Positions 33,039 to 41,715 of a stretch of 64,000 bases of DNA are shown in pieces; the stretch's first letter is position 1; each line of letters starts with the position of its first letter. Source of the DNA: Pseudonocardiaceae bacterium. Lineage in GTDB: Bacteria > Actinomycetota > Actinomycetes > Mycobacteriales > Pseudonocardiaceae. Both the position numbers and the translations under genes were made by a program. A model generated the notes under the pieces. The model saw only the letters and a program-made list of their open reading frames with translations. It had not been told where the DNA came from and ran no database searches. The stretch spans positions 1-64,000 of the forward strand of contig WHSZ01000007.1 of assembly GCA_009379845.1 (NCBI GenBank). Reading direction: 5' to 3'.

Positions 33039-34046
33039 ATGGATCTTCCAACGATCTGGTTCTGCATCATCGCCTTGTTCTGGCTGGGATACCTGTTTCT
33101 CGAGGGCTTCGATTTCGGCGTGGGCATGCTGCTGCCGAAGCTCGGCAGGAATGACACGGAACGCCGTGTGCTGGTGAACACCATCGGCCCGGTGTGGGAC
33201 GGCAACGAAGTTTGGCTGATCGTGGCCGGTGGTGCGACCTTCGCCGCGTTCCCCGGCTGGTACGCCTCGCTGTTCTCCTCGGCGTACCTGCCGCTGCTGG
33301 CCGTGCTTGTCGGGTTGATCGGCCGCGGGGTGGCCTTCGAGTACCGCGGCAAGGTGGATTCGGTTCGCTGGCGGCGGAACTGGGATCGGGTGATCTTTCT
33401 CGGTTCGCTGATCCCTGCTTTCGGAGTCGGGTTGCTGCTGTCCTGGAATGTGCTGGGGCTGCCGCTGGACGCGAACGGCGACCGGGTGGGTTCGGCGTTC
33501 GCGGCGTTTCGCTTGGACACCGTGCTCGGCGCGCTCGCGGTGGTCGGCTACGCCCTGGTGCACGGTGGGATCTTCCTGTCGCTGAAGACGGCGGGCGAGT
33601 TGCGGACGCGGGCGCGGTTGCTGACCATGCGGCTGGCGCCGATCGCGTTGCTGCCGCTGGTCGCGTTGCTGCTGATGGTGCAGCTGCGCGAGGGTTCGGC
33701 GTGGACCTGGGTGCCGATCGGGACCGTCGCGGTGGCCGGGGTCTTCGCGCTTGCGCGGCTGGCCGCCGGGCGCGAGGGCCAGGCGTTTTCGCTGGTGGGC
33801 GTGGCGGTGGCGGGCACCGTGGTGGCGCTGTTCGGCGCGCTGTACCCGAACGTGCTGCCGTCCACAATTGACCCGGCGTTCTCACTGTCCATTGCGGACA
33901 CCGCGTCGAGCGGCTACACGCTGACCGTGATGACCTGGGTGGCGGCGTTCGGTACCCCGGCGGTACTCGTCTACCAGGGCTGGACGTACTGGGTGTTCCG
34001 CAAGCGGATCGGCACGCACCACATTCCCGCGGTGCACACGCCATGA
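33039..34046 (+). CDS. cydB: cytochrome bd oxidase subunit II
   Basis: A 335-residue hydrophobic subunit with about nine helices. The N-terminal LPTIWFCIIALFWLGYLFLEGFDFGVGML and GPVWDGNEVWLIVAGG segments are diagnostic. It starts 8 nt after cydA; GTG 33036 is an alternative. Its stop overlaps ATG 34043 of cydDC (ATGA), so the assembly transporter is translationally coupled. Confidence 0.96.
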   Translation: MDLPTIWFCIIALFWLGYLFLEGFDFGVGMLLPKLGRNDTERRVLVNTIGPVWDGNEVWLIVAGGATFAAFPGWYASLFSSAYLPLLAVLVGLIGRGVAFEYRGKVDSVRWRRNWDRVIFLGSLIPAFGVGLLLSWNVLGLPLDANGDRVGSAFAAFRLDTVLGALAVVGYALVHGGIFLSLKTAGELRTRARLLTMRLAPIALLPLVALLLMVQLREGSAWTWVPIGTVAVAGVFALARLAAGREGQAFSLVGVAVAGTVVALFGALYPNVLPSTIDPAFSLSIADTASSGYTLTVMTWVAAFGTPAVLVYQGWTYWVFRKRIGTHHIPAVHTP

Positions 34047-37000
34047 CCGGCACCGATGTTTGCCGTGAAGGCCACCTTACGGGCGTTGAGTGCCGTGAGG
34101 GCCACCTTACGGGCAACCAACGCCCCGAATGGGCCCCTCGGTCGGGCTCGGAAGGCGTTCACGAGGGCTTTCTGGGGCGGCACCTTCCCGCCGACCGCTC
34201 CGGAAGGGGTCCGCTCGGCGCGCTGCCACGCCTTTCGGGTGCGGCGCGCCGGGCGTTGTCCCTCCTCGCGGTGCTTACCGCGCTGCAGGCGAGCGCGCTG
34301 GTGGTGCAGGCGGTCGCGCTGTGCTCGGTGCTCGCCGAGGTGGTCACCACCGGCGGCGGCACGTTCGGCGGCCGGCTCGCGGTGGCGGCGGGTGCGGTGC
34401 TGGCTCGGGCGTTGCTCGGGTGGGCCGTGGACGTGGTCGCCGCCCGCGCTGCCGCGGGCGCGAAGGAGGAGCTACGCGGCCAGGTGCTGGACGCCTCGGT
34501 CGAGCTCGGCCCCGAGTGGATAGCGGCGCGCGGACCCGCGGAGCTGAGTACGTTGTGCACCAAGGGTTTGGACGCGCTGGACGGCTACTTCACGAAGTAC
34601 CTGCCGGCGCTGGTGACCTGCGCGGTCGTGCCGCTCGCGGTGGGTGTGGTGATCCTGTTCGCGGATTGGGTGTCCGCGGCGCTGATCTTGTTCACCGTGC
34701 CGCTGCTGCCGCTGTTCGCGGTGCTGGTCGGGAAGTACACCGCGGATCGGGTGCGGCAGGCGGCGGACGGCACCGAACGACTTTCCGGGCATCTGCTTGA
34801 GCTGGTGCGGGCGTTGCCGGTGCTGACCGGATTCCGGCGGGCGTCGGCGCAGGCCGCCGTGGTGCGCCGGGTTTCGGATCGGCATCGCCGGGCGACCATG
34901 GCGAACCTGCGGGTGGCGTTCAGCTCGGCTTTCGTGCTCGAACTCGCGGCGACGCTGTCCGTGGCGCTGGTCGCGGTTGGCATCGGGATACGGCTGGTGT
35001 CCGGGGATCTCACGCTGGCCGTCGGGTTGACCGTGCTGGTGCTCGCGCCGGAGTGCTACCTGCCGCTGCGCGCGGCCGGCGCGGCGCACCACGCGAGCGA
35101 GGACGGCGTGGAGGCGGTCCGGCGTGTCTCGGAGGTGCTGGCCGAGCGGGATGCGCTGGCGTCGCCCCAGCGTGCCCGCCGGCACTCGGGGCAGCGACAG
35201 GGTGCCGGCGGCGCGGTTGACTTTTCGGAACGGCACGTTCGGGTGCGCGGGTTGCGAGTGGATCGCCGGTCGGGGCCTGCGCCGGACGGGGTGTCGTTCG
35301 ACGTGCGGCCCGGCGAGATCCACCTGCTGGATTCGCCGAGTGGAGCGGGAAAGTCGACGACGTTCGCGGTGTTGCTTGGCTTCGTGCGGCCGGGCGCGGG
35401 CCGGGTCGAGATCGGGGATGTCGACATGTCGGCCATGGATTTGTCGACATGGCGCCGAAACATCGCGTGGGTTCCGCAGCGTCCCGCGTTCGCGGGCGGC
35501 ACGGTGCGCGGCGAACTCGAGCTGGCACTGGCTGATCGGGAGGCGCCGAGCGCGGCGGAACTGGACGAGGTGATCGCGCGCGTGAACCTCGGCGCGGCCG
35601 TGGACCGAAGGGTGGCGGAGTTGTCCGTGGGGGAGCGGCAGCGGCTGGCCGTCGCGCGGGCGTTGCTGCGGGTGCGGCACGGCGCGTGGTTACTGCTGCT
35701 GGACGAGCCGACCGCGCACCTGGACGTGGCGAACGCGGATGCGGTGCGCTCCGCGGTGCGGGATGCCGCGCGGGACGGCGCCGCGGTGCTGATGGCCGCG
35801 CACCGAGCGGGCGTTTCCGGCAGCGACCGTCGCACGGCGGCGGCCACGTCCGGCGGTGCCGTTCGTGCCACCAGCGATGCGCCGCCGGTAGCCGCGCCGG
35901 TGCGCGCGCCGAGGTTGCGGGTGTTCGACCGAAGGCTGTTGCGTGGCACGGCACTTGGTGCGGCCGCGTTGCTCTGCGGGATCGCGCTCACCGCGACGTC
36001 CGCATGGTTGATCGCGAAAGCGTCCGAGCAGCCGCCGATCCTGACGCTGTCCGTGGCTGTGGTCGCGGTGCGCACGTTCGGGCTGGCCAAGGCGGTGTTG
36101 CGGTACTTCGAACGGCTCGCCACGCACGACGCCGCGTTCCGGATCGCCGGGCGGTTGCGCGAGCGGTTGTGGGACGCGCTGGTCCAGTTGGGTCCGGCGT
36201 GGACGCTGGGGCTGCGTGGCGGCGAGGGCATGCGGCGGTTGACCGACGACGTGGACACCGTGCGCGACCTGACGCCGCGCGTGCTGGTGCCGCCCTCGGT
36301 GGTCGCCGCGGTGTGCGCGGTGGCGGTAGCCGTGCAGGCGATCGTGCTGCCGCCCGCCGGGCTGGCGTTGGGCATCGCCGTGCTGCTGGCCGCCGTGGCG
36401 GCTCCCGCGTTCGCCCTCCTCGCCGACCGCCGAGCGAGTACCGTATTGGATCGGGGGCGCATCCGGGTTTCCAACGGCACATTCGGTCTGCTGGACGCGT
36501 CAGCCGAACTGATCGCGTTCGGGGCGCACCGGCAGCGCCGTGCCGAGCTCGCGGCCGAGGATGCCCAGCTGGCGAGGCTGGCCAGCCGGCAGGCGTTCGG
36601 TGCCGGCGTCGCCACGATGATCATCACGGGAGCTACCGGAGCCGCCGCGGTCGCGGGTGCCGCGCTCGCCGCGATCGCCGTTACCAACGGCACGTTGGTG
36701 CCGGTTCTCGCGCCGCTGCCGGCGCTGCTCCCGCTCGCCCTCGCCGAGGTACTCGCGCTGCTGCCACCGGCCGCCCAGCAGTACGGCGCGTTGCGCGCCG
36801 CCGCGTCCCGAGTGTCCGAGGTGCTGCACACACCGGGGGAACGGTCCCGGCCAGCCGAGACCGGCCGCGAGGTGTCGTTGAACGATGTGGACGTGCGCTG
36901 GCCGGGTGCGGCTGAGCCGGCGCTGCGCGAGGTCAACCTGCACATCCCACGCGGCGCGCACGTCGCGATCGTCGGACCGTCCGGAGCGGGCAAGTCCACG

Positions 37001-37501
37001 CTGCTGGCCCTGCTGCTGGGGTTTCTGCGCCCGGAGGCCGGCAGCGCCGTGCTGCCGGAGCGGGTGGCGTGGTGCCCGCAGGACGCGCAGCTGGTGTCCA
37101 CCACGATCCGGGAAAACCTGCGGCTCGGTGCCCCGGAAGCGACCGACGATGAGCTGACCTCTGCGCTGAGCCGGGCGGGGCTGGCCGGGTGGTCGCTGGA
37201 TGTGCGGGTGGGCACCGGCGGCACGGCGCTGTCCGGTGGCGAGGCCGGGCGGCTCGCGTTGGCCCGCGCGCTGCTGGCCGCGCCGGGTGCGGACGTGGTG
37301 CTGCTGGACGAGCCAACCGCGCAGCTGGACGTGCCGACCGCGCGTGGGGTGCTCGACGGGTTGCGCGACGACCTTGCCGGGCAAACGGTGCTGCACGTGA
37401 CGCACCGTGCCGAGGAGGCGGCCGACGCGGACATGCTGGTGGAGGTGCAGCGCGGGAGGGCGCAGGTGATACTCGCGCCGCGCGAGCCGGCCGCGGTCTA
37501 G
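34043..37501 (+). CDS. cydDC: fused CydDC ABC transporter for cytochrome bd assembly
   Basis: A 1152-residue fusion of two ABC exporter halves. Half 1 (CydD-like) has helices from about residue 70, Walker A PSGAGKST near 432, signature LSVGERQR and LLLDEPTAHLD. Half 2 (CydC-like, membrane part from about 630) has Walker A PSGAGKST near 980, signature LSGGEAGR and LLDEPTAQLD. CydDC exports reduced thiols or heme-related cargo needed for bd oxidase maturation. ATG 34043 overlaps the cydB stop, but residues 7-34 are encoded by a dispersed repeat and the true CydD homology starts only near residue 55. No ATG or GTG intervenes, so either the repeat is translated or initiation is at a weak codon downstream. 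Confidence 0.93.
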   Translation: MTGTDVCREGHLTGVECREGHLTGNQRPEWAPRSGSEGVHEGFLGRHLPADRSGRGPLGALPRLSGAARRALSLLAVLTALQASALVVQAVALCSVLAEVVTTGGGTFGGRLAVAAGAVLARALLGWAVDVVAARAAAGAKEELRGQVLDASVELGPEWIAARGPAELSTLCTKGLDALDGYFTKYLPALVTCAVVPLAVGVVILFADWVSAALILFTVPLLPLFAVLVGKYTADRVRQAADGTERLSGHLLELVRALPVLTGFRRASAQAAVVRRVSDRHRRATMANLRVAFSSAFVLELAATLSVALVAVGIGIRLVSGDLTLAVGLTVLVLAPECYLPLRAAGAAHHASEDGVEAVRRVSEVLAERDALASPQRARRHSGQRQGAGGAVDFSERHVRVRGLRVDRRSGPAPDGVSFDVRPGEIHLLDSPSGAGKSTTFAVLLGFVRPGAGRVEIGDVDMSAMDLSTWRRNIAWVPQRPAFAGGTVRGELELALADREAPSAAELDEVIARVNLGAAVDRRVAELSVGERQRLAVARALLRVRHGAWLLLLDEPTAHLDVANADAVRSAVRDAARDGAAVLMAAHRAGVSGSDRRTAAATSGGAVRATSDAPPVAAPVRAPRLRVFDRRLLRGTALGAAALLCGIALTATSAWLIAKASEQPPILTLSVAVVAVRTFGLAKAVLRYFERLATHDAAFRIAGRLRERLWDALVQLGPAWTLGLRGGEGMRRLTDDVDTVRDLTPRVLVPPSVVAAVCAVAVAVQAIVLPPAGLALGIAVLLAAVAAPAFALLADRRASTVLDRGRIRVSNGTFGLLDASAELIAFGAHRQRRAELAAEDAQLARLASRQAFGAGVATMIITGATGAAAVAGAALAAIAVTNGTLVPVLAPLPALLPLALAEVLALLPPAAQQYGALRAAASRVSEVLHTPGERSRPAETGREVSLNDVDVRWPGAAEPALREVNLHIPRGAHVAIVGPSGAGKSTLLALLLGFLRPEAGSAVLPERVAWCPQDAQLVSTTIRENLRLGAPEATDDELTSALSRAGLAGWSLDVRVGTGGTALSGGEAGRLALARALLAAPGADVVLLDEPTAQLDVPTARGVLDGLRDDLAGQTVLHVTHRAEEAADADMLVEVQRGRAQVILAPREPAAV
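34060..34145 (+). repeat. dispersed repeat with GCCGTGAAGGCCACCTTACGGG, inside the 5' end of cydDC
   Basis: One partial copy (34062-34083) and one longer copy (34092-34145) of the unit. The longer copy matches 55519-55573 almost base for base, through the ACCAACGCCCCGAATG and GCCCCTCGGTCGG segments. CCGTGAAGG and CCTTACGG can pair as a small hairpin. Both loci show it just after an ATGA stop/start overlap. Confidence 0.85.
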
Positions 37502-37515
37502 GCTGGATACACGCC

Positions 37516-38667
37516 ATGGATGCCACCCTTGCCGCCCGCGCCCTGAGCGCGTCCACCGACATCGCCACGGCCGCGTTGACCGCGGATGACCCGGATGGCG
37601 TGCTCGAGTTGATCGTTCGCAGGGCCGCTGAGCTGGCCAAAGCCGACCTCGGGTTGGTGATGGCGCGCGGCGAGGAGGGCGAACTGACCGTGGAAGCCGC
37701 GCACGGCACCCTCGGCCCTGACGAGAACGATCCGGTCGGGTTGCGGTTGTCCGCTCGGTCCTCGGCGGCGCGGGTGGCGCGCCGTGGCGTACCCGTCGTG
37801 GTGGACGATTTCACGTCGGATCCGCGCACCGCGCCGTTCGTGCCGAAGGAGCTGCGGCGGTATGGGCCGTTCGCGGCCGCGCCGTTCGGGACAGGGGAGC
37901 GGCGGCTGGGTGCGCTGACGGTGTACCGGCGCCGCGGCGCCGCCGGCTTCGATCAGGCAAGTGTGGACGTGCTGACCGCGTTCGCCGCGCAGGCGGGCTT
38001 GGTGCTGGTGCTGGCCGAGGGGGCCACGGCGCGGCAGCGGGTCGCGGTGTACGAGGAGCGCGAGCGGATCGCACGCGACTTGCACGACGTGATCGTGCAG
38101 CGGTTGTACGCGGCGGGCGTACAGCTGGGTCTGCTCGAGCGGCGGCTGTCAAAACGGGTGGGCAGGGAGGATTCCGCGCGGTTGGCCGAAGCTGTTGACC
38201 AGCTGGATACCACGATCGCGGAGGTGCGGGACACGGTTCGCGCGCTGCGTAATCCGGATCCGGGTGAGGCCGAGCAGACCAGCGATCTCGGGGCGTCGGT
38301 TCGGTCCGAAGTGGACGTCGCGGGGGAGCTGCTCGGCTACCGGCCGTCCCTCGAGATGTCCGGCTCGCTTGCCGAGGTGCCGGCGGATTCGGCCGATCAC
38401 GCGCGGGCGGCGCTGCGCGAAGCACTGTCCAATGTGGTCAGACATTCCGGGGCGGCGCACACCACCGTGCGGGTCACCTCGGACGGTGGCCGGTTGTCCT
38501 TGGAGGTCGGTGACGACGGGTGCGGGATCCCGCCCGGCGTGGCGCGTCGCGGGCTGCGCCATCTCGAGGAGCGCGCGGCCGCGGCTGGCGGGCACTGCGA
38601 GGTGCGCTCGTCCGCCCAGCGGGGAACCACGGTCACCTTCGAGGTGCCGATCGCGGGGGCGCACTGA
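37516..38667 (+). CDS. GAF-domain sensor histidine kinase (HisKA_3 type)
   Basis: A 383-residue soluble kinase. One GAF domain (about 25-165) is followed by a HisKA_3 dimerisation/phosphoacceptor segment RERIARDLHDVIVQRLYAAG with His190. A HATPase domain includes LREALSNVVRHSG, VGDDGCGI and GTTVTFEVP. The architecture is that of DevS/NreB-like redox or gas sensors, but with a single GAF. The likely partner is the NarL-type regulator at 40954. It lies 15 bp after cydDC, suggesting it senses respiratory state and tunes bd oxidase. Confidence 0.88.
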   Translation: MDATLAARALSASTDIATAALTADDPDGVLELIVRRAAELAKADLGLVMARGEEGELTVEAAHGTLGPDENDPVGLRLSARSSAARVARRGVPVVVDDFTSDPRTAPFVPKELRRYGPFAAAPFGTGERRLGALTVYRRRGAAGFDQASVDVLTAFAAQAGLVLVLAEGATARQRVAVYEERERIARDLHDVIVQRLYAAGVQLGLLERRLSKRVGREDSARLAEAVDQLDTTIAEVRDTVRALRNPDPGEAEQTSDLGASVRSEVDVAGELLGYRPSLEMSGSLAEVPADSADHARAALREALSNVVRHSGAAHTTVRVTSDGGRLSLEVGDDGCGIPPGVARRGLRHLEERAAAAGGHCEVRSSAQRGTTVTFEVPIAGAH

Positions 38668-38780
38668 GCGGCAGCCGGTGGTAGCGCGCCCACCCGCGAT
38701 TGACCCGGCAGTTTCGCGCCGTGACGTGATCACTGCGCACTGCTAGCGTGACCGGGGTTTGGCGATCACGAGGGGAGCGG

Positions 38781-39236
38781 ATGGACTTACCGGCGGAAAT
38801 CGCGTGGGAGTTGGCGAAACCGCTGCTGGCGGAAGCCTCCGGCGTCGCGATCGACAGGGCCAAGCGGCTGGTGCGAGCGCTGCGCGGCAAACTCGGGAAC
38901 GCACCCGATCTCGACGGCCTGCAGCAGCAGATCCTCGCCGCCGCACGGCAAGATCCGGCATGGGCAACGGAAATCGTGCGCCTGCTCGCTGAGGCGAACA
39001 CCGCCGCCCCTGTTTCGTACTGCGGCCTGCCACCCGAGCCGTTCCGTGACCGCGCCGGCTTGCTCGAGCCGGAGCCGGCGCGGCACTGGTTGGACGCCGC
39101 CCGCGGGCTACTCGGACGGGGCGGAGACACCCAGTACGAATGGGAACTGGTGGAGTTGGAAGCGCAGCTGGCGACCCTGGCGGGAAACGCCGAGCAGGCC
39201 CGGCAGCTCTGGGGCGGTCTCGCGGAAGCCGCATAG
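38781..39236 (+). CDS. uncharacterised helical protein
   Basis: A 151-residue protein, strongly helical and Ala/Leu/Glu-rich, with no signal peptide or membrane helix. AGGGGAG at 38770-38776 supports ATG 38781 over GTG 38748. The C-terminal LVELEAQLATLAGNAEQARQLWGGLAE looks like a single TPR. It precedes a convergent pseudogene. Function unknown. Confidence 0.68.
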   Translation: MDLPAEIAWELAKPLLAEASGVAIDRAKRLVRALRGKLGNAPDLDGLQQQILAAARQDPAWATEIVRLLAEANTAAPVSYCGLPPEPFRDRAGLLEPEPARHWLDAARGLLGRGGDTQYEWELVELEAQLATLAGNAEQARQLWGGLAEAA

Positions 39237-39240
39237 CGAA

Positions 39241-40886
39241 TCAATCACCCGCGGATGGACCGCTATCTTGCCGAACTGGAACGCCTTCCCGCTTGACGCT
39301 GATCGTCACGGTGATCCGCGCCGCACCGATGCACAGCGTTTCCGTCGCGGGCAATTCGCCCGCCACCGTGAGCCGCAGGTACGCCACCGAAGCCAGCAGC
39401 AGCGGATCGGCCGCCGGCTTCGGCATGGCCAACGTCAGCACGGCACCGTCCCGGAAGTACAGCGCGCAGCACCGATCGTCGACGGCGGTGGCCGCGATCT
39501 CTGCGTGCGGCCACCGGTGCAGTGTGTGCGCGGCGCTGGTCCGCGAGGGCGCGTACATGATCGCAGCCGCGTCCAGCTGTACAAGCGTTGCCCGTGCCAC
39601 GTCCGCCCCGATGTGCCGGTTGTCGAGCTGTTCGTGGACCGGTGCGGTTCCCACCGCGGGGAACCGCTGTGGCGCGATGCCGTTCTCGTCGGCCGTCCCG
39701 CCGATGACATACGCCGCGACCGGCGCGGGCTCCGGCGTCGAGGCGGCGACCGGGTCGAAGGTGGCCTGGCCGGGCGGCTCGGGCAACTCCAGCAACCGGT
39801 ACAGCACCCCACGCAGCAGCGGTGCCGAGCGACCCGCCTGCTGCACGGCTTGCTTCAGCACCGGTTCGTGCGCGCCCGGCACGTGCGCGTGCATCGCGGC
39901 GCACAGTTGGCCCCGTAGCGGGCGATCCGCGTCGAGGTGTTCGGCGCGGCCGGCGAGCATGGCCATCGGGGAACCGGCGACGGTATTCGGGCTGTCCGCG
40001 GTCAGCAGCAGCGGAACATCCAGCGCCGTCGCGTACAGCGCGAGGGAGCCGGAATCGGAGATCACGCAGTGCGCGGCGGCCAGTACCGCCTGCCAGTCGT
40101 GCTGCGCCGCGACGATCAGCCCGGCGCGCCCTGGCCAACCAGGCCCGGATCTGCCACGGTCCGTGCGCCGAGCCGATGCCCGGGTGAAGCAGCAGCACGC
40201 AGCGGTACTCGTCGGCAGGCAACTCGGCGAGCAGCCGCTCCGGCAGTTCCGGCCGGCTGCCGAACAGCGAGTCCGGACCCCAGGTGGAGGCGAGCACTAC
40301 GACCTTCCGGTCGCCGGCGTCCAGCGCCGCGCGGTAGGTGGGCGCCAGGTGCCGGCTGGCGAGTAGCCGGTCGTGGCACGGATCGCCGACCACGACGGTG
40401 CGCTCGACCGCGGCAGGGCAGGCGGCCCGCAGCCGCTCGCGCTGCTCGGCATGGGACAGCGCCAGCGTGGCGGAACGACCCGGCCGAGGTGCACCAGCCG
40501 GTCCGGGTCCATTCCGGCGATCACGGCGCGGCCGGGGTAGGTCTTCTGGTAGCCGAACCCGTGCGGTATCAGCATGATCGGGGCGTTCAGCCGGTGCAGC
40601 TCGTCGTTCTCGCTGGCCGCGATGGCCAGGTCGAACCGCGTCGCGCAGGCCTGCGCCCAACTGATCACCGGGGCCTGCAGGGATGCCAGGAACTCCGCGA
40701 CACCGGCGCCGAAGATCGCCGGGTGCTACTCGTCGTAGCTGAACACGACCTGGATACGCCGGTCGTTTCCAGCAGGGACAGCACATCGAGGCAGCGGGTC
40801 AGCGTGGTGACGGTTCGGGCCACCACCAGCACCGTGCGCTGGAAATCCACTGTGCGCCAGTCCCGGAAGCGCTCGTCGACGGGCAC
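39241..40886 (-). pseudogene. decayed glycosyltransferase/CDP-glycerol-transferase-like gene
   Basis: Reading from GTG 40886, conserved-looking sense is split across frames. DERFRDWRTVDFQRTVLVVARTVTTLTRCLDVL is followed near 40768 by a shift to NDRRIQVVFSYDE and then an in-frame TAG at 40726-40728. PAIFGAGVAEFLASLQ through PDRLVHLGR follows. Another shift near 40475 leads to ATLALSHAEQRERL...LLLHPGIGSAHGPW, and a third near 40130 to GLIVAAQHDWQAVL, CVISDSGSLALYAT and the rest to 39241. The HPGIGS and SDSGS segments resemble GT-B/UDP-epimerase-like transferases. A C10 run on this strand (40904-40913) lies just upstream of the start. At least three frame breaks plus a stop indicate decay, although sequence errors could contribute. 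Confidence 0.75.
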
Positions 40887-40903
40887 CTTCCGCCATAAAT
40901 TAC

Positions 40904-40913
40904 GGGGGGGGGG
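40904..40913. repeat. G10 homopolymer upstream of the pseudogene
   Basis: Ten consecutive G (C10 on the pseudogene strand), in the gap between the NarL-type regulator and the pseudogene start. It is a potential slippage or phase-variation tract, or a place where read length errors are likely. Confidence 0.85.
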
Positions 40914-40953
40914 TATATGCCGATGCGCCGATCCCCCGATCCGTCCCGCACGG

Positions 40954-41592
40954 CTATCCGCTCTCACTCCCGCGTCGCGCCACCCACGCCGCCGCCTGGG
41001 TACGCCGTTGCATGCCGAGCTTGCCGAGCAACGACGTAACGTAGTTCTTCACGGTTTTCTCGGCGAGAAAGAGGCGTTCGGCGATTTCCCGGTTGGAGTG
41101 TCCCTTGCCGATCAGCTCGAGCACGCTTCGCTCCCGCTTGCTGAGCTTCGCGAGCTCGTCATCTTCTGGGGGATGGCGGAACCGCTCGAGCACCCTGGCG
41201 GTGGTGGCCGGGTCCAGCAGCGAGCGACCGGCCGCGACCTCCCGGACGGCCGTCACCAGGTCTTGGCCGCGCACCTGCTTGAGCAGATACCCGGACGCGC
41301 CGGCCATGATGGCGCCCACCAGCGCCTCCTCGTCGTCGAACGCGGTCAGCACCAGGCACGCCGGGGGCGGGGACAGCGTCCGCAACGAGCGGCACAGTGA
41401 CACGCCGTCCCCGTCCGGCAGCCGGACGTCCACCACCGCGACATCGGGCGGCGCGCCCTCGGCTCGGGTCAGCGCCTCGGACATCCCGCCGGCCTCGGCC
41501 AGCACCGTGATGTCGTCCTCGGAGTCGAGGACGTCCCGCAGCCCGCGCCGCACCAGCTCGTGGTCGTCGACGAGTAGCACACCAATGGTCAC
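40954..41592 (-). CDS. NarL/FixJ family response regulator (DevR-like)
   Basis: A 212-residue regulator. The receiver domain has Asp9/Asp10, phosphoacceptor Asp55 in VVDVRLPDGDG and Lys in YLLKQVRG. The LuxR-type helix-turn-helix spans about 145-205 (LSKRERSVLELIGKGHSNREIAERLFLAEKTVKNYVTSLLGKLGM). The K-T-V-K-N-Y recognition helix resembles DevR/DosR of mycobacteria. The probable cognate kinase is at 37516, separated by the helical-protein gene and the pseudogene. It may regulate the cyd operon and hypoxic genes; this is inference. Confidence 0.9.
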   Translation of the reverse strand: MTIGVLLVDDHELVRRGLRDVLDSEDDITVLAEAGGMSEALTRAEGAPPDVAVVDVRLPDGDGVSLCRSLRTLSPPPACLVLTAFDDEEALVGAIMAGASGYLLKQVRGQDLVTAVREVAAGRSLLDPATTARVLERFRHPPEDDELAKLSKRERSVLELIGKGHSNREIAERLFLAEKTVKNYVTSLLGKLGMQRRTQAAAWVARRGSESG

Positions 41593-41715
41593 GCCTTCAC
41601 GGTACTGGGCCCCTCTGGCGGGTGAAGCAGGGTTGAACCGGCGACGGAAATTCGCTAATTTCCAGCGATCCCGTTAGCTACTGCCGAGTAGCTGCACTGG
41701 AGCCGGGAGGACGTC

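Noticed and set aside
31375-33051. 558-codon minus-strand ORF opposite cydA
   Set aside because: cydA is unmistakable on the plus strand; the antisense frame has no domain-like sequence.
34060-34145. Insertion sequence at the cydB-cydDC junction
   Set aside because: The repeat is under 100 bp, with no transposase and no clear target duplication. It is better described as a short dispersed repeat.
35056-37434. 792-codon Ser/Arg-rich minus-strand ORF
   Set aside because: Antisense of the CydDC ABC domains; low-complexity composition.
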